Assembly: GCA_018399015.1 (NCBI GenBank)
Contig: CP073761.1
Span: 1,984,001 to 2,048,000, forward strand
From: Cyanobium sp. M30B3
GTDB lineage: Bacteria; Cyanobacteriota; Cyanobacteriia; PCC-6307; Cyanobiaceae
Direction: 5' to 3'
Length of the DNA stretch: 64,000 bases
Positions within the stretch are counted from its first letter, which is position 1, and every line of letters starts with the position of its first letter. Both the position numbers and the translations under genes were made by a program. Of this stretch, positions 24,063 through 33,139 are shown one piece after another. The notes beneath the pieces are model-generated. The model did not search any database, was not told the DNA's origin, and worked only from the letters and a program-made list of their open reading frames with translations.

Positions 24063-25304
24063 ATGACAATTGAAGATGTAAAGAACAAATTCAAGGATGA
24101 GTACGCGCGGTACGGGCTAGTAGTGGTCGATGAGCACCCGGATGAATTGTTTTTTCGAACCAGAAGTGGAATTCAGGTAAAAGCTTCCTCTGAAGACTTG
24201 AACACTTACCTTGAATTCACGGAAAGACAGCCTGATTTTGAGAATATTCCGTTTGAGACGTGCCTCTGTAGTTCCAGTCACTATGAACAACTGGTTAGCA
24301 GTCCAAACCGCTACTCCTCCCTTAGTTTCTGGCGTGGTGACAGGCTTCAGTTTGGCAACACCGCAACAGATCAAATTACAGTCGAAATTGGCGAAGCAAG
24401 CTCTGATTTTAAGAACTCATTTCGTTTTCACGAGTTTGTTGTAAGGAGAACGCTGGATCGATTGCGCTTTAACCGTGGCCGTGACAATCAGACGCTCAGT
24501 GACCTTCTGTATGCACCATTGACAATTCGTGTTGTAGGCCTAAGCGAGTCGTCGCCCGAGACCGCGTCGAAAAAAGCGCTGGAGCTAATAGAAGGGTGCT
24601 TGTTTAACTTGGCTTATCTTAAAGGAACAACTCTTGTGCTCGAGGAAGAGCTGCCTAGGAATAAGACCCAAGGAGGAAGCTTTCAGTTCGAAGAAAACGA
24701 TTTCGGAAAAGAGCTGCCTCTGCCTAAAACTACAGTCAATAAGGATGTTGCAAGATTCTACCAACGTGGAATGGCGGCCGAGGATCCAGTTCATCAGTTC
24801 TTGTCCTTCTACCAAGTTCTCGAGTATTTCTTTCTTGCCGTTTCCGATGAAGACCTTTATCGCAAGATCGCCTTATTGGTGAACGATCCATTGTTTACAA
24901 CGAAGTCTAAGCATCTCGACAAGGTCATTCAGGCGACGCTCAATCATAAGCGAGAGTCTGACGAGACCGAGATGCTTAGAATGGTGATAAGAAAAAACGT
25001 AGAAGAATTAGAACTCGTAGCTTTTATCAAGGCTTACGAGGGCCATCTGGGTGAATTCTTGTACACCAAGAAGCGAAAGTTATTCGGCGAGGAAAGCCAG
25101 ATTAATATTGATGCTAAAGGGCATGTGATTGGAGGCGTCTCTAAGCGCATAAAGATAATCCGAAACGCCCTGGTTCATTCCTCCGATCGCCACAAGCGCC
25201 AAGAAAACTTTGTCCCAACACGCAACGCCGAAATGAAGATTCGCAAGGAAGTGCCGCTTCTCAAGTACTTAGCAGAAAAGGTGGTTATTGCATCGGGATC
25301 CTGA
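24063..25304 (+). CDS. ApeA-like HEPN domain protein
   Basis: 413 residues, with AAGGAG about 7 nt before the ATG. The N-terminal 200 residues are mixed alpha/beta without a motif I recognise. The C-terminal half has a HEPN layout: FLSFYQVLEYFFLAVSDE, then helices, then IRNALVHSSDRHKR with R367-x4-H372, the HEPN ribonuclease motif. The arrangement resembles ApeA-type HEPN effectors, which block phage by RNA cleavage. Base composition is far more AT-rich than the flanking DISARM genes, a sign of recent transfer. It is co-oriented with drmMI and drmA. RNase function is inferred from the motif. Confidence 0.72.
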   Translation: MTIEDVKNKFKDEYARYGLVVVDEHPDELFFRTRSGIQVKASSEDLNTYLEFTERQPDFENIPFETCLCSSSHYEQLVSSPNRYSSLSFWRGDRLQFGNTATDQITVEIGEASSDFKNSFRFHEFVVRRTLDRLRFNRGRDNQTLSDLLYAPLTIRVVGLSESSPETASKKALELIEGCLFNLAYLKGTTLVLEEELPRNKTQGGSFQFEENDFGKELPLPKTTVNKDVARFYQRGMAAEDPVHQFLSFYQVLEYFFLAVSDEDLYRKIALLVNDPLFTTKSKHLDKVIQATLNHKRESDETEMLRMVIRKNVEELELVAFIKAYEGHLGEFLYTKKRKLFGEESQINIDAKGHVIGGVSKRIKIIRNALVHSSDRHKRQENFVPTRNAEMKIRKEVPLLKYLAEKVVIASGS

Positions 25305-25441
25305 TTCTCCGTTCTGTTGGCCAAGCATGGGCTTGTGCGGTGCGAGTTAATGGCCTGAAAAGCCATTCCTTTGACGACAATTATCTGATTCGAGTTGTAT
25401 TAACTTTTCACGTGTAGCGAATGGCTCTTGGTCGCGAATTC

Positions 25442-26320
25442 TCAGTTCGGATCATCTTTTCCTTCTTCAAATCCCCCTATAAGCAACCTCAGCAACTCTT
25501 CAGCTCTTTCGCGCGCCCCTCTGATTCCTCGATCATCGGAAGCCATGGCGTCGATCAGCTTCTCACGCAGGCTGTCATCACCCCAGAGGGTTTTCAGCCC
25601 GTCTGCTGTTTCATCACTAGCCAGCCTTCCGCAATCGATTCCCAGCAGCCAGGCTCCGGTCTTCTCTTCATCTCCTCCAAGTTCTAGGTAGCGATCAAAA
25701 GCCTGGTCGGGATCTGTCATCCGATCGAAGTTACCGGCTCCCCCATAGCTGCGCATCAGTGTCTGCAGATCCACCGCATCCTTGTTATCCCGCAGTCGCC
25801 GATCACCCCAGGCGAACAGTTTCAGGATCGTGAGCCCAGCTAGCGATGCCACTTTCACTTGCAGGCCCTCCTCCAGCTCCACCAGCTGCGCGGAGCCCAG
25901 CGCTTCCTCAAAGCCGGAGACCGTCATGTACACATCCATCTCCGGTGGCCAGAGCAAGGCTTTCCGGTTCACTTGCAGATCTTCCCCGAAAGGCACCAGG
26001 TCGATCGTGGTGCCTGCACCATCACCCTCTGCCTTGAACGTGAGCCGTTGCTTCTGGCTGGGATCGTCAACAAAGCCATGCTCTCGAACCAGGTGCGCCT
26101 GCAACTGCTCAAAGGCCTCCCAGCTGGCCAGAGCCACCGCGAAATCCACATCCTTGGTGGCGCGCCTCACCCTCTGGCCATAAACGTGCACCAGCAGCAG
26201 ATCCCGGGCAGCGGCTCCCACCAGTAGGGGCTCCACTCCCTGAGACTGAGCGCCGGCCTGTACGGCCGCGATTACTCGCAGCACGCCGGGTTCAAGGGGC
26301 AGCTGAAGCTTCAACACCAT
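25442..26320 (-). CDS. AbiEii-type nucleotidyltransferase toxin (COG4849-like)
   Basis: About 292 residues from ATG 26320. The nucleotidyltransferase signature is LVGAAARDLLL then RRATKDVDFAVAL (the G-x-A-R-D plus DxD pattern), followed by TIDLVPFG as the third acidic strand. The C-terminus is acidic. It overlaps the preceding AbiEi-like gene by 29 nt, indicating translational coupling. In the AbiE/MenA family such enzymes inactivate tRNA by nucleotide addition and act in abortive infection. It is transcribed against the DISARM genes and converges on the HEPN gene. Confidence 0.8.
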   Translation of the reverse strand: MVLKLQLPLEPGVLRVIAAVQAGAQSQGVEPLLVGAAARDLLLVHVYGQRVRRATKDVDFAVALASWEAFEQLQAHLVREHGFVDDPSQKQRLTFKAEGDGAGTTIDLVPFGEDLQVNRKALLWPPEMDVYMTVSGFEEALGSAQLVELEEGLQVKVASLAGLTILKLFAWGDRRLRDNKDAVDLQTLMRSYGGAGNFDRMTDPDQAFDRYLELGGDEEKTGAWLLGIDCGRLASDETADGLKTLWGDDSLREKLIDAMASDDRGIRGARERAEELLRLLIGGFEEGKDDPN

Positions 26321-27410
26321 GGATCCAGCTGCGGCGCAGCTCCAGGGCCGCCTCGATGTTGCGGGAGTCAAGGCTGGCCTGCAAGTCAGCGATCACCAGA
26401 GGCATCGGCACCGTGGCGCCATTCAGGCCCAGCCGCTCATTGCTCCAGAAGGCCTCCACCACCTCCACATCACCCACCGGATCACTGCGCAGACCCTGGC
26501 TGCGAATCAACTGAGCCAGGCCCAGCCGCATCGCTTCCGGTTGCAGATACAGCTGCGACTGCTGTGGCTTGAGCACCGTTCCCAGCAGCGCCGCTGCTAC
26601 TTCGCCGCCCCACTGGCCGCCGTAGTCGACCGGGTTCACCTCCTTCCACCACTGGCCCTGGCCAGGCGAGCGGAAACGGAAGCTGCGCAGCTTCGGGCGC
26701 AGCGCTATGGGGTACTGCGTGGTCCACTCCTCCAGCAGAGGCTGCCAGCGCGGCACATTCCAGCCCTTGCCCCAGCCGATCCGGAGCAGCAGACCCCGCT
26801 GCTCCAGATCACCGAGTACCGCCGGCACACTGCCCAGCGACACGCCGGCGGCTTCGCGCAACACCGCACTGGTGGCCTTGAGCAATCCTGGCTTGCTCAG
26901 CAGGGCAAACACCAGCTTCAGGCCCGTGGCAGTGCCCGCACGCCCGGTTGCACGGCGCACCGCAGCTCTCTGGCCAGACTGGCTTTGCCGCTGGCCCGTC
27001 ACCAGGATCAACATGCCCGGTTCGCGCAGATAGGCGTTGCCCATGCCGTCCAGAAAAGGCAGCTCCAGCTCTCGGCACTGCCGTGCGAGATCACCCTTCA
27101 GGCTGGCGGCCACCAGCAGTGCGGGTTCGTTGCTGGCAGTGATCTCGGCCTTGAGGGCTCCGAGGGCCTCGGCCTGGTCCACCTTGCGCACCAGAGGCCG
27201 GTAGAGCCTGGGAGGTCGCCCCGCGTGGGTGGTGATGGCCAGACGACCCAGCCCAGTGGCCGATTCTCCGCAAGGATCGGGGACGAGCTCCGCAGCCAGC
27301 CCCGTGCCAGCCTGAAACCTGTCCGCCGCCTGAGCCAGCAACCGCTCCTGCCAGGCGCCGGCCGCATCCGTTGGTCCGTCTGGCTTTTTCACGAATCCAA
27401 CCGCGGCCAT
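26292..27410 (-). CDS. AbiEi-type antitoxin/regulator (COG4861-like)
   Basis: 372 residues from ATG 27410; the longer frame runs through repeated promoter DNA. The N-terminal region has a nuclease-like VAASLKGDLARQCRELELPFL segment. A winged HTH follows (LREAAGVSLGSVPAVLGDLE), and the family hallmark WKEVNPVDYGGQWGGEVAAA occupies the middle. AbiEi proteins repress their own promoter and counter the AbiEii toxin in a type IV manner. Repeated TTCGTGAAAAA motifs overlap its start and 5' codons, fitting autoregulation. Only about 200 nt separate it from the divergent drmA. Confidence 0.8.
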   Translation of the reverse strand: MAAVGFVKKPDGPTDAAGAWQERLLAQAADRFQAGTGLAAELVPDPCGESATGLGRLAITTHAGRPPRLYRPLVRKVDQAEALGALKAEITASNEPALLVAASLKGDLARQCRELELPFLDGMGNAYLREPGMLILVTGQRQSQSGQRAAVRRATGRAGTATGLKLVFALLSKPGLLKATSAVLREAAGVSLGSVPAVLGDLEQRGLLLRIGWGKGWNVPRWQPLLEEWTTQYPIALRPKLRSFRFRSPGQGQWWKEVNPVDYGGQWGGEVAAALLGTVLKPQQSQLYLQPEAMRLGLAQLIRSQGLRSDPVGDVEVVEAFWSNERLGLNGATVPMPLVIADLQASLDSRNIEAALELRRSWIHGVEASAAP

Positions 27411-27513
27411 TTTCGTGAAAATTCTAGGCCGAGCTGCTGCCCTGTCCAGTAGACACTTTTTCAGTTCAAAGCAATTTTCACTAAGCCTGAAACTTGCGGG
27501 TTCGTGAAAAAGG
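27384..27513 (+). promoter_or_regulatory. repeated TTCGTGAAAAA operator candidates
   Basis: The motif occurs three times: on the minus strand at 27384-27398, on the plus strand at 27410-27423 (a near palindrome TTTTCGTGAAAA spanning the AbiEi start codon) and on the plus strand at 27501-27513. The outer two form a long inverted repeat. AbiEi proteins bind inverted repeats at their own promoter, so these are likely autoregulatory sites, and they could also affect drmA. Confidence 0.55.
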
Positions 27514-27583
27514 TTGAAGGTTGCAGGGTCCAGCTTGCACCTTGCAGGCTGCCGGTTCAACTCTGGAGGTTCAACCTTGCAGG
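27512..27583 (+). repeat. iterated TTGCAGG / GGTTSAA motifs before drmA
   Basis: TTGCAGG appears at 27521, 27542 and 27577. GGTTGAA or GGTTCAA appears at 27512, 27554 and 27568, with the GGTTGAA and TTCAACC pair able to form a stem. They fill the 100 nt before the drmA start (27619). They may be operator repeats or mRNA leader structure. Confidence 0.45.
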
Positions 27584-27618
27584 TTCCAGGTTGGGGAGGG
27601 GCTGGCCACAATGCGCCC

Positions 27619-30600
27619 ATGGCCACCTCCGCCCAGATCCGCCAGCAGCTTGTCGATGCCCTGCAGCTCGACCTGATCGGCCCCGGCTGGGACGACGTGG
27701 CACGGCGCCATGAACGGCTGCCCCAGCCCCCGTCGATCTGGTACACCACGGGCTTTCTGGTGCCCAATACCTTCCAGGAGGAGGCGGGCCGCTCGCCGGA
27801 AGGTGACGCCCCCAGCTATGCCGATCAGGGCGGGGAAGAGCCCAGCAACGATGCCTCCATCCGCCAGGAGGAGCGCGAGGGCGATGACGACGCCACGGGA
27901 AGCCAGGAGGAGAGCAGCAGCAAACGCAACTGGTTCCCCTCCTCCGCTGGGCTGAGCCTGATCGTGGAGCAGGGCTCCGAGATCGAGGTCACCGTCACCT
28001 GGGGCGACTACGAACCGCCCGAAAAGGGCTCAGACGACAAATGCTGGAGCCGCACGCCCAAACGAGAGGTGCGCACTCTCACCATCGATCGGCGGGGGCC
28101 AAGCCCCGATATTCCCCTGGAGCCGAACCCAGACGGCCTCTGCTTGCGCTGGATCGCCCGTCGAGCCCCCCGCAAGCTCGGTTATCCCGCCGACCAGTTC
28201 TCCGTGTCGGTGTTCCTGCTCAACAAGCGGGCCCAGAGCGGCGGCAAGCAGATCCGATTCCGCGATCCGGTCTCGGCCTTCCAGGTGCAGCTGCGGCTCC
28301 ACTGTCCGCAAGGCTTCCCCCCCCGGCGTGACGCCCTGCTGCAGGCCAACAAGGACGGCGATGAGCGGTTGGCTGCTCTGCAGTACCGCCGCGACCTCTG
28401 CTTCGCGACGGGACACAACGTGGCGGTGCTCACGGACCCTGCGGATGTCGTCGCCGTGGGCAATGAAAGGCGCTGCACCACGCTCACCACCACCTGGCTA
28501 CCGGCGGCCTCGGTGCTCCGTGTGCGTCCCGAGCCCCCGCCGGGCATTCAGGTGCCGCTGCCGATGGTGGAGCTGGCGGACCTGGCTAGGAGCGAGCGGG
28601 TGATCGATCGCCTGCTGCCGATGGTGCAGGCCTACCGCAGCTGGATCGCCGAGCAGCCGCGAGAAGCCGTAAGCGAGCCGGAGCAGATCGCCACCGCCAG
28701 CCACCTCGGCGGGCTGGCCAATGAATGCGCCAACCGCATCGAGGCCGGCATCCGCTCCCTCGCCGATCCCCTGGTGCGCGAGGCCTTCCGCACCATGAAT
28801 CTGGTGATGGACCAGGCCCAGCGTCAGCGCACGGCGTTCAACAGCAAGGTGCGGCCCGAGCAGCTGGGCGATCTGCCCAACACCAAGGCCCCGAAGTGGC
28901 GCTTTTTCCAGCTGGCCTTCGTGCTGATGAACCTGCCGGGCCTGGCGGAACCAGACACCCCGGAAGGACGCGCCCAACGGGAGATCGTGGAGCTGCTCTT
29001 CTTCCCCACCGGTGGCGGCAAAACCGAGGCCTATCTGGGCCTCTCGGCCTTCACGCTGGTGTTGCGGCGCCTGCGCAACCCCGGCATCAGCGGCGCCGGC
29101 CTCACGGTGCTGATGCGCTACACCCTGCGCCTGCTCACCCTTGATCAGCTCGGCCGTGCCGCCACGGTGATCTGCGCCCTGGAGCTCGAACGCCAGCGCC
29201 GCATCCGAGAAGACCAGCCCCACAAGCTGGGCGATTGGCCGTTTGAGATCGGCATGTGGGTGGGCAAGGGCGCCACCCCCAACAAGCTCGGCGGCCCCAA
29301 CGACCCCGACCCCAAGAGCACCTACAACGTGCTCAACCGCTGGAAGAAGAAAGGCACCGACCGGCCGATCCCGATCGAAACCTGCCCCTGGTGCAACCGC
29401 CCGCTGCAGCCCCAGGGCTTCGACCTCCTGCCCAAACGGGCCCCCGATCGGCTGGTGATCCACTGCCGGACGGTGCCCAACCCCACCAAGGCCGATGCTC
29501 TCAGCGAGCGTGATTTCGCCCATATCGGCCCCTGCCCCTTCGATCAGCAAACGGCCCTGCCGATCCTGGCGGTGGATGAACAGATCTACCGGCGCCTGCC
29601 CTGCTTCCTGATCGCCACCGTCGACAAGTTCGCGGCCCTGCCTTGGGTCGGCAAGACCTCCGCCCTGTTCGGCAACGTGTCCACCTACCAGTTGGAGCGT
29701 GGCGCCTCTGCCGTGCAGCCGGAGCCGGCCGGCTTCTGGGGAGCTGCCGAATCCGAGGGCGGCTCCCACCAGCTGGAGGCAGGCCGCCTGCCGCCGCCGG
29801 AGCTGATCATCCAGGACGAACTGCATCTGATCAGCGGCCCCCTCGGCACCCTGGCCGGTCTCTACGAGACCACCATCGAGCGGCTGATGCGGCCCGATCC
29901 CGATAGCCCACCGCCCAAGATCATTGCCTCCACGGCCACGGTGCGCCGCGCCGGCGCCCAGATCCAGGCCCTGTTCGCGCGCCGGCAATCGCGCGTGTTT
30001 CCGCCGCCAGGGCCAGAGCGCTACGACAACTTCTTCTCCCACACCGAACCCGATCCCGATCAGGCCCGCCTCTATGTGGGCCTCTGCGCCCCGGGCCGCA
30101 ATCTCAAAGGCGTGCTGCTGCGCTCCTACCTGGCCCTGATGGCAGCATCCCAGAAGGCTTGGAACGAGCACAAGGGCCTGGGGGCCGCCAACCCGGCCGA
30201 TCCCTACATGACCCTGCTGGGCTACTTCTCCAGCCTCAAGGAGCTTGGTGTGACCCGCAGCATCCTGGAAGACGAGCTCAGCGCCCAGCTACCTGATTTC
30301 GCGGACAACCGGGCGATCGAGGGTGCGGAGAATCCCTTTGCCAGCCGGGGCCGGCCGGAGGCGCCAGAAGAACTCACCTCCAGGGTCAACACAGCCGAGA
30401 TCAGCCGCACCAAGGAGCTGCTCTCACGGCCCTACGCCGATCGCGACCACCTCGATGTGGCGTTGGCCACCAACATGATCTCGGTGGGTCTCGACATCTC
30501 CCGCCTCGGCCTGATGGTGGTGCTCAACCAACCCAAGACCGCCGCTGAATACATCCAGGCCACCAGCCGCGTCGGCCGGCAGCTCGACAACGACCCCGCT

Positions 30601-31194
30601 CGCAACAAGCCCGGCCTGGTGCTGGTGCTGCTCAACCCCAACCGCCCGCGCGACCGCTCCCACTACGAGCTGTTCCCCTACTGGCATCAGACCTTCTACC
30701 GGCATGTGGAAGCCACCAGCTGCACGCCCTTCGCCAGCCGGGCTCTCGATCGCGGCCTGCCTGGCGTGGTGGTGGCAATGGCCCGCCACCTGCACCCGTC
30801 GCTCACTCCCCCCTCTGGAGCGATGGCCGCCGACGCCCTGCAGCAGGTGCAGGACACGATTGCCGAAACCATCCGCCAGCGCTGCGAGGATGCCGGTGCA
30901 GCCGATGAGGCCCTGGGCGAGCATCAGCCCCAGATGGTGGCCGCCCAGGCACGGGGCCTGCTGCAGGAATGGTGGAAGCTCACCCAGGCCCGTGAATCCA
31001 CCTTCCAGTACTGGTCCCATGAACCAGGCGGCAAGGGCGGCGGGCTGCTGCACACCCCGCTCGATGAAGATCAGCGCTTCCAGAGTGAAGGGTTCCAGCA
31101 CTTCAGCACCAACTGGAGCCTGCGCGACGTGGAGCCAGTCGCGCCGATTCGCCTGGTGAACTTCGGCCAGCAGTTCGACGACGAGGAGGACTGA
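27619..31194 (+). CDS. drmA: DISARM helicase DrmA
   Basis: 1191 residues from ATG 27619; the in-frame upstream extension lies in repeat DNA. Walker A FFPTGGGKTEAY is near residue 466, the DExH-like box IIQDELHLISG near 730, and helicase C motifs NMISVGLDISRLG and YIQATSRVGRQ near 955-985. A zinc-knuckle-like CPWCN lies between the motor halves. This is the signature of DrmA, which with DrmB forms the core DISARM complex that binds incoming DNA. It overlaps no other gene, is followed 4 nt later by drmB, and is unbroken. Confidence 0.9.
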   Translation: MATSAQIRQQLVDALQLDLIGPGWDDVARRHERLPQPPSIWYTTGFLVPNTFQEEAGRSPEGDAPSYADQGGEEPSNDASIRQEEREGDDDATGSQEESSSKRNWFPSSAGLSLIVEQGSEIEVTVTWGDYEPPEKGSDDKCWSRTPKREVRTLTIDRRGPSPDIPLEPNPDGLCLRWIARRAPRKLGYPADQFSVSVFLLNKRAQSGGKQIRFRDPVSAFQVQLRLHCPQGFPPRRDALLQANKDGDERLAALQYRRDLCFATGHNVAVLTDPADVVAVGNERRCTTLTTTWLPAASVLRVRPEPPPGIQVPLPMVELADLARSERVIDRLLPMVQAYRSWIAEQPREAVSEPEQIATASHLGGLANECANRIEAGIRSLADPLVREAFRTMNLVMDQAQRQRTAFNSKVRPEQLGDLPNTKAPKWRFFQLAFVLMNLPGLAEPDTPEGRAQREIVELLFFPTGGGKTEAYLGLSAFTLVLRRLRNPGISGAGLTVLMRYTLRLLTLDQLGRAATVICALELERQRRIREDQPHKLGDWPFEIGMWVGKGATPNKLGGPNDPDPKSTYNVLNRWKKKGTDRPIPIETCPWCNRPLQPQGFDLLPKRAPDRLVIHCRTVPNPTKADALSERDFAHIGPCPFDQQTALPILAVDEQIYRRLPCFLIATVDKFAALPWVGKTSALFGNVSTYQLERGASAVQPEPAGFWGAAESEGGSHQLEAGRLPPPELIIQDELHLISGPLGTLAGLYETTIERLMRPDPDSPPPKIIASTATVRRAGAQIQALFARRQSRVFPPPGPERYDNFFSHTEPDPDQARLYVGLCAPGRNLKGVLLRSYLALMAASQKAWNEHKGLGAANPADPYMTLLGYFSSLKELGVTRSILEDELSAQLPDFADNRAIEGAENPFASRGRPEAPEELTSRVNTAEISRTKELLSRPYADRDHLDVALATNMISVGLDISRLGLMVVLNQPKTAAEYIQATSRVGRQLDNDPARNKPGLVLVLLNPNRPRDRSHYELFPYWHQTFYRHVEATSCTPFASRALDRGLPGVVVAMARHLHPSLTPPSGAMAADALQQVQDTIAETIRQRCEDAGAADEALGEHQPQMVAAQARGLLQEWWKLTQARESTFQYWSHEPGGKGGGLLHTPLDEDQRFQSEGFQHFSTNWSLRDVEPVAPIRLVNFGQQFDDEED

Positions 31195-31198
31195 GCCC

Positions 31199-33139
31199 AT
31201 GCCTGCCCCCAGGTCCCGTTCACGCCGCAGCATCCCCCCGATCGGGGAGGCCCGCCAGAGCCAGGTGCTGCAGCTTTATGGCCCCGGCGCCATGGTCGAC
31301 CTGCCCGGCTATGCCGTGGTGATCGGTGGCCTGGATTACTGGAACACCAAGGGCAGCAAGCCGATCGACGAGCCGCGGCTGTTGCAGCTGGTGCGCGCCG
31401 CCACCGGCGTGGGGCACGTGGAGCTGCGCACGCCTCCACGCGCTGGTGAAACCTTCACCCAGCCCGGCGGCTCGATCAAGGCCCTGCGCTTCCCGCAGTG
31501 GTCCCTCGCCCAGAAGGTCACGGAGCGCTTTGTCGACGGCCGCCCGTTCCGGGCTCGGCCGTTGGTGCACTACCGAGATGGCTGCGTCGACGATTGGAAG
31601 TGGTTCAAGGACGACGACGGCAGCAAGGTTCCCCTCGTGCCGATCCGCTTCGTGATGGCCTGCCCCCACGGCCATCTCAGCGACATCCCCTGGCGGGACT
31701 TCTGTTTCCGGGAGTTGAACTGCAGTAACCGCGAGCGGCTCTATCTGTTGGAGGCAGGCACCGGCAACGACTTCACCCAGATCTACGTGCAGTCGGAGAG
31801 CGGCGTGCACCGCAAGCTGGCCGATGCCTATGTCACCGAGCTCAATCCCCTGTTTTCCTGCCAGGGCCGCACCCCCTGGCTGGGCCCGGGCAGCCGCGAT
31901 CCCGAGCCCTGCCGTTCGATCAACAGCAAGGGGGAGGAGGAGAAGACCAAGAACCGGTTGTTGGTGCGTTCAGCCACCAATGCCTATTACACCGAAACCC
32001 TCTCGGTGATCTCCCTGCCGGACGACCGCAACTCACTGGCCAGGCGTGTCGCCGAGCAGTACGACAACCTCAAGCTGCTGGCCGATGAAGCCCAGGTCAC
32101 CCTTGCCCTGGCCGCCTTCCCACCCGTCAAGGCAGCCTTCGAGGGAGTTTCGGCCGCTGAGCTCTGGGCGGCAATCCAGGCGCACCGCGGCCAAGCCAGT
32201 GCCCCAGCCGCCGAACCCAAGGACGAAGAGCTGGCGGTGCTCACCGGATCAATGGAGGGCGTATCGGATCCTTCGGAAGACAGCCTCTTCCATGCCGATC
32301 CCTGGCAGCCCAGCGCAGCGCCGGAGTGGTACCGCAAGGCCATCCGGCGGGTGCTGCTAATCCACCGGCTGCGGGAGGTGCAGGCCCTGGTGGGCTTCAC
32401 CCGCTTCACGCCGCGCACCAGCAGCCTGGGAGGGCTACCAATCCAAACCGCCAAGGCCAACCGCCGCGCTGCCCTGGCCAGCAATCTGAGTTGGGTGCCG
32501 GCCAGCGAGAACAAGGGGGAGGGCCTGTTTCTCGAGTTCGAGCCAGCCACGATCGAGGCCTGGATCGCCAGTGCACCCGTGCAGCAGCGCTGCAGCCAGT
32601 TCATCGCTGCCTTCGAGCACGACTGGTTGCAATCGCGAGGCCTCACCACAACAGACTTCCCCTTCCCAGGGCCTGCCTACTTGCTGCTCCACAGCCTCAG
32701 CCACCTGCTGATCACCGAGATGGCCCTCGACTGCGGCTACGGAGCCAGCTCGATCCGTGAGCGGATCTATGCCCGGCCTCTCGACCCCACCCAGCAGGGC
32801 ACCAACCGCTACGGCATCCTGCTGTTCACCAGCTCTTCCGGGTCGGAGGGCACCCTGGGGGGCCTGGTGGAAGCCGGCAGGCGGCTCGATCGCTACCTGG
32901 AGAAGGCCTTTGAGCGAGCCCTGCTCTGCAGCAACGATCCCTTCTGCGCCGAGCATGACCCCAACCATCCGTTCGACATCAGGCCCACCCATGGCGCTGC
33001 CTGCCACGGCTGTGAGCTGATCGCCGAAACCTCCTGCGAACGCCGCAACGAGTTCCTCGATCGGGCGCTGGTCAGCCGCACAGTGTCCTTTCACAGCGAC
33101 GAGCCCGATCCCTCCTTCTGGTCGTGGCTGCAGCCATGA
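31199..33139 (+). CDS. drmB: DISARM DUF1998 protein DrmB
   Basis: 646 residues beginning 4 nt after drmA. The N-terminus (IGEARQSQVLQLYGPGAMVD) and the GGLDYW segment are typical of DrmB. The C-terminal DUF1998 region includes LLHSLSHLLITEMALDCGYG and a four-Cys cluster (CSNDPFC, CHGCE, SCERR) that probably binds zinc. DrmB forms the DrmAB complex with DrmA. The gene is intact and of normal length, and its last codons overlap the drmC start. Confidence 0.9.
   Translation: MPAPRSRSRRSIPPIGEARQSQVLQLYGPGAMVDLPGYAVVIGGLDYWNTKGSKPIDEPRLLQLVRAATGVGHVELRTPPRAGETFTQPGGSIKALRFPQWSLAQKVTERFVDGRPFRARPLVHYRDGCVDDWKWFKDDDGSKVPLVPIRFVMACPHGHLSDIPWRDFCFRELNCSNRERLYLLEAGTGNDFTQIYVQSESGVHRKLADAYVTELNPLFSCQGRTPWLGPGSRDPEPCRSINSKGEEEKTKNRLLVRSATNAYYTETLSVISLPDDRNSLARRVAEQYDNLKLLADEAQVTLALAAFPPVKAAFEGVSAAELWAAIQAHRGQASAPAAEPKDEELAVLTGSMEGVSDPSEDSLFHADPWQPSAAPEWYRKAIRRVLLIHRLREVQALVGFTRFTPRTSSLGGLPIQTAKANRRAALASNLSWVPASENKGEGLFLEFEPATIEAWIASAPVQQRCSQFIAAFEHDWLQSRGLTTTDFPFPGPAYLLLHSLSHLLITEMALDCGYGASSIRERIYARPLDPTQQGTNRYGILLFTSSSGSEGTLGGLVEAGRRLDRYLEKAFERALLCSNDPFCAEHDPNHPFDIRPTHGAACHGCELIAETSCERRNEFLDRALVSRTVSFHSDEPDPSFWSWLQP

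Noticed and set aside
24063-25304. Considered as an extra DISARM core gene such as drmE
   Set aside because: drmE belongs to class 2 loci, and this protein has a HEPN-like C-terminus with the RNALVH motif instead.
28498-30171. Long minus-strand reading frame of 557 codons
   Set aside because: It lies opposite the helicase motifs of drmA and is a GC-skew artefact; no recognisable domain.
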